This document shows, one piece after another, positions 1 through 8,745 of a stretch of 20,435 nt of DNA. The notes beneath the pieces are model-generated. The model ran no database searches, was not told the origin of the DNA, and was given only the letters and a program-made list of their open reading frames with translations. Location: positions 1 through 20,435 of the forward strand of contig JBBIJH010000034.1 in the NCBI GenBank assembly GCA_037446075.1, written 5' to 3'. Positions within the stretch are counted from its first letter, which is position 1; each line of letters starts with the position of its first letter. Both the position numbers and the translations under genes were made by a program. This DNA is from JBBIJH01 sp037446075. Lineage in GTDB: Bacteria; Bacteroidota; Ignavibacteria; UBA10030; JAHEZR01.

Positions 1-983
1 AGCTATCCCGGCTGATATTTCGTATCATTCCGGATGAGCGATCTCGGATCGCCCAACTGCGGACTGGAGAGGTTGACGTGGTGGCCAATCTTCAGTTGGA
101 GGATGCGCTTGACCTTCAGAAGTCGGCGAGTCATGTCGAAATCATCAAGAGGGGAGAACGAATCTACGATGCTTTGAATTGGAACAACATCGATCCTGTG
201 GAATACTCTAAGTCAGGTGGAAAGAACCTCCGACCCCCTCCCTTGTTCGGCAGTCCTCGGGTTCGTCGGGCTTTGACGCAGGCGATCGACCGAGAGGAAA
301 TTGTACAGGCGTATTTGGGCATATTCGGCCGAGTAGCGATTGGACCTGTATCACCTCTGTTTCGGTGGGCCTTCAATGACACGCTCAGGCCTCTTCGCTA
401 CGATCCAGCTATGGCCACTCGGTTACTCTCCGAGGAAGGATGGAGAGACACGAACGGTGATGGTGTGCTTGACAAGCAGGGGCGGAAATTCTCGTTCGTT
501 CTCAAAATCGCCGCCGGAGACCAGTTGCGCTCGAGCATTGCGGCAGTCGTTCAGAATCGGCTGAAACAATTGAAGATCGAAGTGGGAATCGAGCAAGTTG
601 AGCGAGCAGCCTTCTGGGCAGACCTACTGCAGAAGAAATACGATGCTTGGATCGCGGGGTTCAGTGTCCCTTTGCAGATGCAGCTCGATGAGCTTTGGGG
701 CAGCGACCTGAGCCGATCACCGTTTAACCTTGTCTCTTTTCAGCACAAACGTGTCCACGAGATCTTAATGGGGGCAAAGAACATCACCACCGAGGTCGGT
801 TATGCGCCGGCATGGAAGGAGCTCCAGGTTATCTTTGTGAAAGAACAGCCGTGCACGTTCCTGTACTGGAAGAATGATTTGGTCGGAGTAAACAGGCGCA
901 TTGGTGGTACTGACATAGGCGTAATCGGCGTCCTCCATCACGCCTGGGAGTGGTATGTCGAATCTGCGATTGCGACAAGATAG
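1..983 (+). CDS. ABC transporter substrate-binding protein, family 5 (peptide/nickel type), 5' partial
   Basis: This is the C-terminal part of an extracytoplasmic solute-binding protein. Frame 3 is open from the first bases of the window and reads like the middle of a family 5 protein (RIIPDE, then a segment like TGEVDVVANL). The GTG at 78 is therefore an internal codon, and the true start and signal peptide lie upstream. Family landmarks follow: VRRALTQAIDREEIV, then an acidic DTNGDGVLDKQG loop common in this family, then the C-terminal lobe. Such proteins capture oligopeptides, nickel or similar ligands in the periplasm and pass them to DppB/DppC-type permeases, which are exactly the next two genes (45-base gap). 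The ligand cannot be predicted. Family membership is clear; a sensory role is only suggested by the downstream kinase genes. Confidence 0.9.
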   Translation, partial: LSRLIFRIIPDERSRIAQLRTGEVDVVANLQLEDALDLQKSASHVEIIKRGERIYDALNWNNIDPVEYSKSGGKNLRPPPLFGSPRVRRALTQAIDREEIVQAYLGIFGRVAIGPVSPLFRWAFNDTLRPLRYDPAMATRLLSEEGWRDTNGDGVLDKQGRKFSFVLKIAAGDQLRSSIAAVVQNRLKQLKIEVGIEQVERAAFWADLLQKKYDAWIAGFSVPLQMQLDELWGSDLSRSPFNLVSFQHKRVHEILMGAKNITTEVGYAPAWKELQVIFVKEQPCTFLYWKNDLVGVNRRIGGTDIGVIGVLHHAWEWYVESAIATR

Positions 984-1028
984 CTCAGCCAGTAGATTAC
1001 GCTCGATTAGGACAAAGCAGAGGCCTTG

Positions 1029-1997
1029 ATGGCTCGCCTGGTCGCGAAACGGATAGTTTCGGCCATCCCACTGCTATTCGGACTTCTCACGATTGTCTTC
1101 CTGATCTCGCGGTTGGCCCCAGGGGATCCTCTGGCACATTTCATTTCTCCTAAGATTTCCCCGCAGGTTGCTGAAGAGCTTCGCAAACAGTTCGGCCTGG
1201 ACCAGCCGATTCTCATCCAATACGTGAGCTGGCTGACGAATGCTCTCAAAGGGGATCTCGGAACTTCCTTCTCCCATCAGCGCCCTGTGGCGAAAGTAAT
1301 TCTCACTTTTCTGCCAAACACCGCACTCCTCGCCGCAGCCGCAATCGTCATTGAGGTTATTGTCGGATTATTCCTTGGAAGCGTCGCGGTGCGATGCTAC
1401 GGTTCCTGGCTCGATAAGCTCGTCGCCAACACAACTCTCGTCGTCTACACGCTTCCCACTTTTTGGGTAGGCTTTCTATTGTTGACTATTTTTGCTTACG
1501 GTTTGCAGTTGTTTCCATCCTCACTGATGTACTCAGTTGACTCAGAAAGCTTGCCAGCTCTCGATCGAGCCATTGACCTGCTGAAGCATTTGATTTTACC
1601 CGCATGTGCCATCGCGATCTCCGGAGCTGCTGCGATCGCCCGGTACTTTCGCTCAAGCCTCTTGAAGGTTCAGAATTCGGAATACGTAACCGCAGCCCGA
1701 AGCCTTGGAGTCACAGAAAGAAAGATCTTTTTCTGCTATCAGCTACCAAACGCCGTCGCACCGGTGATCACAATCCTTGGGTTGGAGATCGGTACGCTTC
1801 TCACGGGGGCGATCGTGACGGAGACAATCTTTTCGTGGCCAGGGATGGGACGGCTGGCCGTTCTTGCAATCCTCGCGCGGGATTACCCGCTTGTCATGGG
1901 TTGCACGCTCATTTCGGGCGTTGTTGTCATAGTCGGTAACCTTGTCGCCGACTTTCTCTATGCAAGAGTTGATCCGAGAGTTCGAGTCGTATCATGA
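1029..1997 (+). CDS. ABC transporter permease, DppB/OppB-like
   Basis: This is an inner-membrane permease of a peptide/nickel-type importer, 322 residues, the usual family length. It begins with the typical cytoplasmic stub and first membrane helix (MARLVAKRIVSAIPLL), followed by the hallmark SRLAPGDP. The EAA loop that docks the ATPase is near residues 219-240 (EYVTAARSLGVTERKIFF) and is followed by the conserved LPNA. The C-terminal part has the expected TETIFSWPGMGRL and ends in DPRVR. I chose ATG 1029, which has AGAGG 5 bases upstream; a TTG directly before it (1026) is possible. The gene lies 45 bases after the binding-protein gene and 38 bases before the second permease. No ATP-binding subunit is encoded in the window, so the ATPase must come from elsewhere or be lacking. 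Confidence 0.93.
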   Translation: MARLVAKRIVSAIPLLFGLLTIVFLISRLAPGDPLAHFISPKISPQVAEELRKQFGLDQPILIQYVSWLTNALKGDLGTSFSHQRPVAKVILTFLPNTALLAAAAIVIEVIVGLFLGSVAVRCYGSWLDKLVANTTLVVYTLPTFWVGFLLLTIFAYGLQLFPSSLMYSVDSESLPALDRAIDLLKHLILPACAIAISGAAAIARYFRSSLLKVQNSEYVTAARSLGVTERKIFFCYQLPNAVAPVITILGLEIGTLLTGAIVTETIFSWPGMGRLAVLAILARDYPLVMGCTLISGVVVIVGNLVADFLYARVDPRVRVVS

Positions 1998-2035
1998 GAA
2001 AGCAATGAAAGATTGAATTGCTTCGGGGTGATCTC

Positions 2036-3304
2036 ATGCGCAGACTCCTGTTTCCAATTGGGCTTCTGGTTTTCGTCCTGCTGACGATTCAAAGATGGGG
2101 GATCGTTCACCCCAGCGTAGTCTCTCTGGGACTGACTCCAGTCGTTCTCCTTTTCACTAAATTGGAATCCCAACACCTCCTGAAGGCTGGACTTGTGGAA
2201 TACTGGGTCGCGGGCCTCTTTTGGCTAGCGACCGGAGTCTTCCTAACAAAACGCTTCCTAGGCTTAGTTCTTTCCCGCAATTGGCGTTGGCGAGAGACGG
2301 ATTTTTCGGCTAGGCCTCGGGGTTTGTTGGTTCCGAGACTTAACGCATCTTATACAGTCCTGATGTTGTTTGCTTTTGTAGCACTCACTGCTCCTCTTCT
2401 CTCACCCTTTTCCCCGACATCACAAGGCGATCTTATTACAACTAGGTTTTTGAAGCCGTTTGAAAGAGGCGTCGTATTTCCGGCCTCTGTTCCATTGGAT
2501 CAGGTTGAGCCTGCTTTCTTGACCTCAAGTGGGATGGTTCGTCTTCTGGGCCGAGTGAACACAAGACTTCTTAGCCGTGACGAGAGGATTGTTCGTTTTG
2601 GAGGACAGCCTCTTGGCGCGAATGAGGGGCAGATCAGGATATTCTTGCTTGGAACAGACAATCTGGGCAGGGACGTTCTTAGCCGGATCGTCTACGGAAC
2701 AAGGATCTCACTCGCAGTTGGATTCGCAGCGATGTGTTGCGCCATTGTTCTCGGTTCGATTGTCGGTCTCATCGCTGGGCTTCTCGGCGGGTGGGTCGAC
2801 AGGCTTCTGATGCGATTGACAGACCTATTTCTGGCGTTTCCTTCCCTGTTCCTGATCATTGCTCTAGTGGCTTTCCTTGGGAATTCCATTTTCTTGCTCG
2901 TAGGAGTGTTGGCAATTACAGGATGGATGGGGGTAGCACGTTTGATTCGAGGTGAGGTCCTGCTGCTACGCGACCGGGAATTTGTCTTGGCTGCGCGTCT
3001 CCTTGGACGATCCTCAGTTCAGATCATCCGAGACCACATGCTTCCGAATGTCTTGCCCACTATTCTGCTTGCATCGGTGCTACAACTCGGAAACGTGGTC
3101 CTGGCCGAAGCCGCACTTAGTTTCCTTGGCCTCGGGATTCAACCACCCACGCCAAGCCTGGGTAACATGATTGGTGAGTCCCTCGCATACGTTGGTTCAG
3201 CATGGTGGGTTGGGGTTTTCCCCGGTGTTGTGCTCTCTGCTCTGGTTGTCTCGGCGAATGTGGCGGCCGAGAGCGTTCAAAAAGCATCTTCCCTTCTTCC
3301 ATGA
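2036..3304 (+). CDS. ABC transporter permease, DppC/OppC-like, with long N-terminal membrane extension
   Basis: This is the second permease subunit of the importer. The canonical DppC part starts only near residue 100 (RLNASYTVLMLFAFVALTAPLLSPF). It continues with LLGTDNLGRDVLSRIVYGTR (about 205-223), the EAA loop (EFVLAARLLGRSSVQIIRDH, about 315-334), LPNVLPTI, and the late motif LSFLGLGIQPPTPSLG. At 422 residues it is much longer than the usual roughly 280-300. The extra N-terminal hundred residues contain about three hydrophobic segments (near 4-18, 28-41 and 56-72), and an enlarged external loop (about 125-200) precedes the permease core. ATG 2036 is preferred because GGGGTGAT lies just upstream; a TTG at 2018 would add six residues. 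The stop overlaps the next gene's start in an ATGA tetranucleotide, implying translational coupling to the kinase. Confidence 0.9.
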   Translation: MRRLLFPIGLLVFVLLTIQRWGIVHPSVVSLGLTPVVLLFTKLESQHLLKAGLVEYWVAGLFWLATGVFLTKRFLGLVLSRNWRWRETDFSARPRGLLVPRLNASYTVLMLFAFVALTAPLLSPFSPTSQGDLITTRFLKPFERGVVFPASVPLDQVEPAFLTSSGMVRLLGRVNTRLLSRDERIVRFGGQPLGANEGQIRIFLLGTDNLGRDVLSRIVYGTRISLAVGFAAMCCAIVLGSIVGLIAGLLGGWVDRLLMRLTDLFLAFPSLFLIIALVAFLGNSIFLLVGVLAITGWMGVARLIRGEVLLLRDREFVLAARLLGRSSVQIIRDHMLPNVLPTILLASVLQLGNVVLAEAALSFLGLGIQPPTPSLGNMIGESLAYVGSAWWVGVFPGVVLSALVVSANVAAESVQKASSLLP

Positions 3305-6300
3305 TTAATTTCCGTTACAAAATACTAGGGAAATTGGGAGAGGGCGGGGCGGGGAAAGTCTTCTGTGTCCACGACACACTCCACGACCGTCAGGTAGCTA
3401 TGAAAGTACTTGGGGCATCTGCTGAACGAAGGATCGACGTTGATGAACTGCGAAAGGAATTCTCTGTCCTCATGAACCTCTCGCACCCGAATCTCGTTCA
3501 AGTCTACGATTTCGGAATGGTCCTGCATTCAGACCAGGAGGGACTGGTGGGCGAGTACTTCTACACGATGGAGTGGGCGCCGGGTGTGGATTCACTTTCG
3601 TATTTTCAGGCCCAGAAGCCATCCAGTTCGAGGATCGAACTACTGGAAGAGGTGTGTATTCAAACGCTGAGCGTGCTCGCGTATATCCATCGAGAAGGGG
3701 TTATTCATTTTGATATCAAGCCACAGAATTTGATTGTCACTGAGTGGGGCCAGCCTCCGGAGCTTGTCGTCAAGTTGACAGACTTTGGTTTAAGCACTGC
3801 CACATTCGAAGCTGGCGTAGTGCCCGTTCGGGGCACGCTGGAATACGCCGCCCCGGAGATGCTACAAGGCTGTCCTATCGATTCTCGTGTCGACTTGTAT
3901 TCCTTAGGAGTGACGATGTATCAATTGTGGGAGGGACATTGCCCTTTCGAGGCATCAAGCCCGGTTGAGTTGGTGAAGAAAATCCTCACCGAAGAACTCC
4001 CGCCTCTTCACTGCGAGGCCCAGAGGCCTTCCCCGCTTCCACGCTTGATCGAGAAGCTCTGTGCCAAGAATCCTGTTGACCGGTTCTCGAACGCACTTGA
4101 GGTGCTGCTGGAGTTTACTGATCATCTCCCAGAGGATGTCCTCAGAAAGTACTGTTCTCTTCTGCTGCGTCCGAAGTTTGTTGGCCGTGGTAGAGAAAAA
4201 GAAGTCGTTCAAGAGGCGATCAACATAATCGTTCAGGGTAAGGGATCGGAAAAGGTTTTTGCCATCGTCGGAACGGAGGGGATCGGGAAGACGTCTCTAC
4301 TTCGAGAGGTTGCCAAGACGGCCCGTGCTGGCGGTATCTTTGTCGCGGAAGTCGGTGGAGTGGGCTCTGTTTCTCCGTTTGCATCGATAGCTCCAACACT
4401 CCTGCAAGTGGAGATGGAGTTGCGGTCAAGGGGAGAAAAGGCGAAAATCCCAGATCGCGGTTATCTTCACTCAAACCTCCCTGGCGGGGAAAAATCAAGA
4501 GCATTGTCTGAGGATGGGGCTGCAGATTGGGCAGCCGACCGCCGTGCCGCACGCTGCTACGCCGATTTCCTCCTTGCGGCTTCCGAGAAAGTTCCTCTTG
4601 TCCTTATTGCAGACGACGTCGAACAGATGGACGAGATGTCGCTGGAGACTCTGAAGGCAGTCTCAGAAAGATTAAAGGATGGAAAGATCATGTTGGTCAT
4701 TGGTTTCACGGCGGATTCACCATCTGAGCTTCCGTTCGATCAGGCTAATGTGAGATCCATCCTTCTCGATGAACTCCAACCTGGCGACGTGGCTGAGCTT
4801 GTGAAAACCTGTATTGGCGGTCATGGACATGCGGCGGGCATCCCCGAGAGGCTGTACCAGCTGTATGGGGGGATCCCTATCCTCCTTGTAGAAGCCCTTC
4901 GCACAATTACAGATCATCTGCCTCTTAAGCGCGAGGCGGAGGAGGCCTTGCTGGAAGACATCACCAGAAGACTGGAGGAGATTCTTCCATCGAGTCTGGA
5001 AGGCTTCTTCTCGCGTCGATTTTTGAAGCTCTCAAAGGAAGAGCTTCTCCTCCTGCAGGTGATTGCATCTTTTGAATATCCGCCGTCAATCCGCCTCTTG
5101 AAGCGCATTGTTCCAATGCAAGAGATTCGCATGAGCAACTATCTGGAGGGCCTACAGCGAGAGGGGCATGTCTCACTACTCGAGAACGGCGAGCGCTGCC
5201 ATATTCGACACACAAAATTAGGGCGCTACTTGTACAGTTCGATCGGTGAGGGAAGGCAGAAGCTTCACGAGTTCATCGCAGCGAAGTATGCCGAGTCCCC
5301 TGAGCCGCTCAGTTGGCCTGAAATGTCCGAGCTGGGCCGGCAGTATGAGAATGCTGGAAATGAAGAAAAGGCATCGGAGCTCTACGAAGCAGCATCGGAT
5401 TTGGCGCTGGAGCAGCAGGTAATCCTCCAAGCAATTGCGCTTTACGAGAAGGCTGTTGCGTTGGACCGTTCGCCTCCTGGGACCGATCGGTATATAGTGT
5501 TACGCGAAAAGCTCGCGCGGGCGTACTTCCTCAGTGGTGGTCACCAGAAAAGCTTTCAGCTCTATGAGCAACTCCTTTCGCAGCTCTCATCCGATGACGC
5601 CAGACGGAGGAGCGTCCATTATGGAGCGGGCAAGGCCCTCTCCCGACTCGGTGATGCTCCTCGGGCGTTGCGCCATTTCGAGGAAGCTCTCGCCTTGACA
5701 ACGGGGGGCCGGGATCTGTTTGACATTCTCCAAGAAATTGTTGCGTTGAAGATTGCCAGTGGCCTTTTCAGAGAAGCTGTAAGCATTTGTCAGAGCCAGA
5801 AGGAGTACGCACTTGCACAGCCGAACAAGGAGCTCCTCGCTTCCGTGGAAACGAATCTTGGTAGGGCTGAGTTCTTTCTCGGCCACTTTGAGAACGCAAA
5901 AGACTCCTTTACCACCGCGTACGAGATCTACAGTAGCGTTCAGAACAAGCAAAAAACAATTGACTCCCTGATGAACCTCGGAAACGTTTTGAGCGCAACT
6001 CAGGAGTTCCGAGGAGCGATTGCCCATTGGAGAGAGGCACTCGAACTAAGCCAGCTGCTTGGAACCCTAAACCAGGAGGCACAGATCCGGAACAACCTCG
6101 GGATCGCATACTATCACCTCAAGCAGTTCGACGAAGCACGCCAGTGCTACAGCAGAGCAAGAGAGATCTTCACGGCGCTGAATTCCAAAAGCGGAATTGC
6201 CTTGGCTCTCTCTAACCTCGGTGAAGTTGCTTACGCCGAAGGCGATTATGAACAGGCACTGGATTCGTGGTCCGATGCTCTTCGTCTCTACCGAGATATG

Positions 6301-7014
6301 GGCGACTATGGAGCTATCGTGGAGACGTTGTTACAGATGGCGCAGGTCTATTCCGTTCTTACTGATACCCAAGCAATGGAGCGAGGACTGGAGGAAGCCG
6401 AGCGTCTGGTGGCGGAGTACAGGCTTTCGATCTACGATGGGCAGTTGGCCCAACTCAAAGGGTCGCTTCTTCTGCTTCAAGGGAAATACAAAGGTGCACG
6501 CGAGGCCCTTGAGAAAGCGACGAGTCTCTTTTATCAAGACCGTCAGCTAGAGAAGCTCTACTGGGCGAGATTGCGCTTGGCTGAGGTGCAAAAGCGTCTT
6601 GGTGCCGTCAGCAAGGCCGCCGAATTGCTTCAAAGTACCTATGATGAACCGGAGCTTGGTTCATTTCCTCTTCTGAAAGCGGAATGTGCCTTTATGCTTG
6701 GCTGTATTGCACGTGAGCATGCCGAAGCTGCGAATGAGAAGCCGCTTGTTTGGTTCCGTCAGGGATTAGAGCTGATTAAGGACGAGATCGTCAGCGAAGT
6801 CAGCTGGAAACTACCTAATGCGTTGGCCCGGGAATACGCATTGAGGAGCCAGCGCGCAAAAGCCGAGGAGTGCTACCTTCACTCAAAGTTGGTGATTGAG
6901 CATCTAGCCTCCCTTTTTAAGTCAGCGGATCTCCGTACGAGGTACCTCTCTGCAGAAAACAGGGCCCGAGTCCTTGCAGATATATCATCATACCTCCGAA
7001 AAAACAAGAGGTGA
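3301..7014 (+). CDS. Ser/Thr protein kinase - STAND-type ATPase - TPR signalling protein
   Basis: This is a 1237-residue cytoplasmic signalling protein. Residues 1-275 form a eukaryotic-type protein kinase: Gly-rich loop GEGGAG (14-19), ATP-binding K35, alpha-C E53, catalytic loop HFDIKPQN (136-143; D138, K140, N143), DFG 161-163 and APE 184-186. Phe replaces Arg in HRD, so it is a non-RD kinase. Residues 292-560 look like an AAA_16/STAND ATPase: FVGR entry motif, Walker A GTEGIGKT (324-331) and Walker B-like LVLIADD (433-439). From about 680 to 1180 there are many TPR units (for example NNLGIAYYHLKQFDEARQCY). ATG 3301 overlaps the permease stop (ATGA), and the C-terminus overlaps or abuts the sigma-54 activator. 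The architecture resembles the N-terminal part of bacterial multi-kinases. Kinase, ATPase and TPR assignments are clear; the signal and phosphorylation targets are unknown. Confidence 0.92.
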   Translation: MINFRYKILGKLGEGGAGKVFCVHDTLHDRQVAMKVLGASAERRIDVDELRKEFSVLMNLSHPNLVQVYDFGMVLHSDQEGLVGEYFYTMEWAPGVDSLSYFQAQKPSSSRIELLEEVCIQTLSVLAYIHREGVIHFDIKPQNLIVTEWGQPPELVVKLTDFGLSTATFEAGVVPVRGTLEYAAPEMLQGCPIDSRVDLYSLGVTMYQLWEGHCPFEASSPVELVKKILTEELPPLHCEAQRPSPLPRLIEKLCAKNPVDRFSNALEVLLEFTDHLPEDVLRKYCSLLLRPKFVGRGREKEVVQEAINIIVQGKGSEKVFAIVGTEGIGKTSLLREVAKTARAGGIFVAEVGGVGSVSPFASIAPTLLQVEMELRSRGEKAKIPDRGYLHSNLPGGEKSRALSEDGAADWAADRRAARCYADFLLAASEKVPLVLIADDVEQMDEMSLETLKAVSERLKDGKIMLVIGFTADSPSELPFDQANVRSILLDELQPGDVAELVKTCIGGHGHAAGIPERLYQLYGGIPILLVEALRTITDHLPLKREAEEALLEDITRRLEEILPSSLEGFFSRRFLKLSKEELLLLQVIASFEYPPSIRLLKRIVPMQEIRMSNYLEGLQREGHVSLLENGERCHIRHTKLGRYLYSSIGEGRQKLHEFIAAKYAESPEPLSWPEMSELGRQYENAGNEEKASELYEAASDLALEQQVILQAIALYEKAVALDRSPPGTDRYIVLREKLARAYFLSGGHQKSFQLYEQLLSQLSSDDARRRSVHYGAGKALSRLGDAPRALRHFEEALALTTGGRDLFDILQEIVALKIASGLFREAVSICQSQKEYALAQPNKELLASVETNLGRAEFFLGHFENAKDSFTTAYEIYSSVQNKQKTIDSLMNLGNVLSATQEFRGAIAHWREALELSQLLGTLNQEAQIRNNLGIAYYHLKQFDEARQCYSRAREIFTALNSKSGIALALSNLGEVAYAEGDYEQALDSWSDALRLYRDMGDYGAIVETLLQMAQVYSVLTDTQAMERGLEEAERLVAEYRLSIYDGQLAQLKGSLLLLQGKYKGAREALEKATSLFYQDRQLEKLYWARLRLAEVQKRLGAVSKAAELLQSTYDEPELGSFPLLKAECAFMLGCIAREHAEAANEKPLVWFRQGLELIKDEIVSEVSWKLPNALAREYALRSQRAKAEECYLHSKLVIEHLASLFKSADLRTRYLSAENRARVLADISSYLRKNKR

Positions 7015-7019
7015 CTAAC

Positions 7020-8462
7020 ATGGCGAAGTCGCAAGAGAAGTTTAGGATCCTGCTTTGTGGGAAAAAGGGCTTGATGGAAGAGGTTCGCAAGATGATCGGC
7101 GAAGCGGGTGATGTTCACCTCCAGTTCGCGTCTTCTCCAAATTTTCTCCTGGGCAGAGCTATGTTCAACCTTCCCGATGTCGTCCTCATCGACGCGGAAG
7201 CTGAGGAACGACTGCTCCACTCAGCAGTAAGGGAATTTTGCGCCAAGTTCCCCGATGTGCTTGTGCTTGCTCTTGCAACTTCCGCGGACCATCGAGACGC
7301 AGTGGAACTGGTGAAACTCGGTGCTGACGGTTATTACATCTTTCCGAGCGAATATCGAAAGCTCAGCGAACAGATTGGACTTTTGCTGGACGAGTGGCGT
7401 ACGAAAAGAAAGAAAGAAGAGTTTATTCAATTCCAGCAAGGGACGTATGACTTCAGTCAGATCATCGGGAATTCGCCCCGCCTCCGTGAGACCCTACGAC
7501 GTGCGAGGAAAGTAATTGACAATCCTACGATGACAGTTCTGATCACGGGAGAAACTGGTACGGGAAAGGAGCTCCTTGCGCGAGCCATACACTACAATAG
7601 CAGCAACCGTAGTAGTCCGTTCGTCGATATTGGTTGTTCAGCTTTGCCCGAGAACTTCCTCGAGTCGGAACTCTTTGGCTACGAGAAAGGGGCTTTCACT
7701 GACGCGCGTGAAAGAAAGATCGGCCTCTTCGAGTTGGCCGGTGATGGTTCGATCTTCCTAGATGAGATCGGCGACATCTCGCATTCGATTCAGTCCAAGC
7801 TTCTGAAAGTAATCGAGAGTCGGACTATGCGGCGGCTGGGCGGACTGCGTGATATCCCTGTAAGAGCACGCATCATCGCAGCGACGAGCGTTGACCTTGA
7901 AGCAAAGATGAGATCAGGGGAATTCAGAAAGGATCTCTATCATCGGCTGAAGATCCTGCCGTTAGAACTGCCTCCTTTGCGCGAAAGGCGAGAAGATATA
8001 CCGATGCTCGTCAGCGCCTTTATCAAGACCTATAACTCTATGTATGACAAGAAGATAAAGGGAGTCACTGAAGAGGCGATGCAGTGGCTGCTGGACTACA
8101 GGTGGGAAGGCAATATCCGAGAACTCAGACACGCCATTGAGCGGGCTGCTTTGCTGCAGGAAGGTGAGTGGCTCACCGAACAGGATTTCGAATTCATCGA
8201 GAAGCCAGAGGTTGCGGGAAAAAAGGCTGCCTGGGCTCAAAAAGAGCCGCTCGTTTCTCCCTCGGACAAGGGGGCCTTTATGCTCGTAGTGCCAATCGAG
8301 AAAGCCTCCTTGCAAGAAGTACAGAGACTCTACGTGCAAAAGGTTCTTGAGCATGTGGACGGCAACAAGAGAAAGGCAGCTCATATTCTTGGCATCTCGC
8401 GTCCTCGACTTGATCGTATCTTGAACATGGGTAACAATAATTTAACGCATGACAAAGTGTAA
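7020..8462 (+). CDS. Sigma-54-dependent transcriptional activator (NtrC family) with degenerate receiver
   Basis: This is a 480-residue enhancer-binding protein that remodels sigma-54 RNA polymerase. Residues 8-125 have the receiver fold pattern and keep D58 (VVLIDAE) and T87. The acidic pair is gone (ILLCGKKG) and the beta5 Lys is replaced (YYIFPS), so classical phosphorylation looks unlikely. The AAA+ domain (about 145-385) has Walker A GETGTGKE (177-184), a GAFTDA loop (224-229, where GAFTGA is usual), Walker B SIFLDE (244-249) and the sensor II region GNIRELRHAIERA. A Fis-type helix-turn-helix ends the protein (about 435-467, GNKRKAAHILGISRPRLDRIL). ATG 7020 is preferred, with AGAGGTGA spanning the kinase stop; GTG 7011 would overlap that stop by 4 bases. 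The likely target is the -24/-12 promoter 200 bases downstream. Confidence 0.93.
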   Translation: MAKSQEKFRILLCGKKGLMEEVRKMIGEAGDVHLQFASSPNFLLGRAMFNLPDVVLIDAEAEERLLHSAVREFCAKFPDVLVLALATSADHRDAVELVKLGADGYYIFPSEYRKLSEQIGLLLDEWRTKRKKEEFIQFQQGTYDFSQIIGNSPRLRETLRRARKVIDNPTMTVLITGETGTGKELLARAIHYNSSNRSSPFVDIGCSALPENFLESELFGYEKGAFTDARERKIGLFELAGDGSIFLDEIGDISHSIQSKLLKVIESRTMRRLGGLRDIPVRARIIAATSVDLEAKMRSGEFRKDLYHRLKILPLELPPLRERREDIPMLVSAFIKTYNSMYDKKIKGVTEEAMQWLLDYRWEGNIRELRHAIERAALLQEGEWLTEQDFEFIEKPEVAGKKAAWAQKEPLVSPSDKGAFMLVVPIEKASLQEVQRLYVQKVLEHVDGNKRKAAHILGISRPRLDRILNMGNNNLTHDKV

Positions 8463-8661
8463 CGAACTGTGCAGGAGAGCTACTTCAAAGCATTACAGGA
8501 TTCTACCGATGTCAATTGATTGTCTACACGGGACCTTTTTGTTTGGTACTATGTGCCTTGATAGTCTTCATCGGGAAACCTTTTTTTCTGACGTTCCAGT
8601 TTAGCCTTCCTAACTCCCTCGCTTGGTTTTTCCACGACAGGTTCCTTCATAGAGTGGTCTT

Positions 8662-8676
8662 TGGCACGGCCCTTGT
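8662..8676 (+). promoter_or_regulatory. Sigma-54 (-24/-12) promoter
   Basis: The sequence TGGCACGGCCCTTGT matches the consensus TGGCAC-N5-TTGC at nine of ten defined positions; the last C is T. A T immediately upstream also fits the YTGGCACG form. The GG-to-GT spacing is the required 12 bases. The predicted start of transcription is near 8688, giving a leader of about 57 bases before the lipoprotein ATG. It lies in the gap directly after a sigma-54 activator gene and in the right orientation for the next three genes. An imperfect dyad GGTAC-TAT-GTGCC (8545-8557), about 110 bases upstream, could be an activator site, but that is weak. Confidence 0.72.
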
Positions 8677-8745
8677 CCGTTATAGGGGCAAATCAGTTCT
8701 ACAAATAGCTCTTCATCATTCACTAACATTCTCTGGAGGTGCACC

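Noticed and set aside
5587..6027. A 146-codon minus-strand open frame opposite the TPR region
   Set aside because: It lies within unambiguous TPR coding sequence and has no recognisable pattern.
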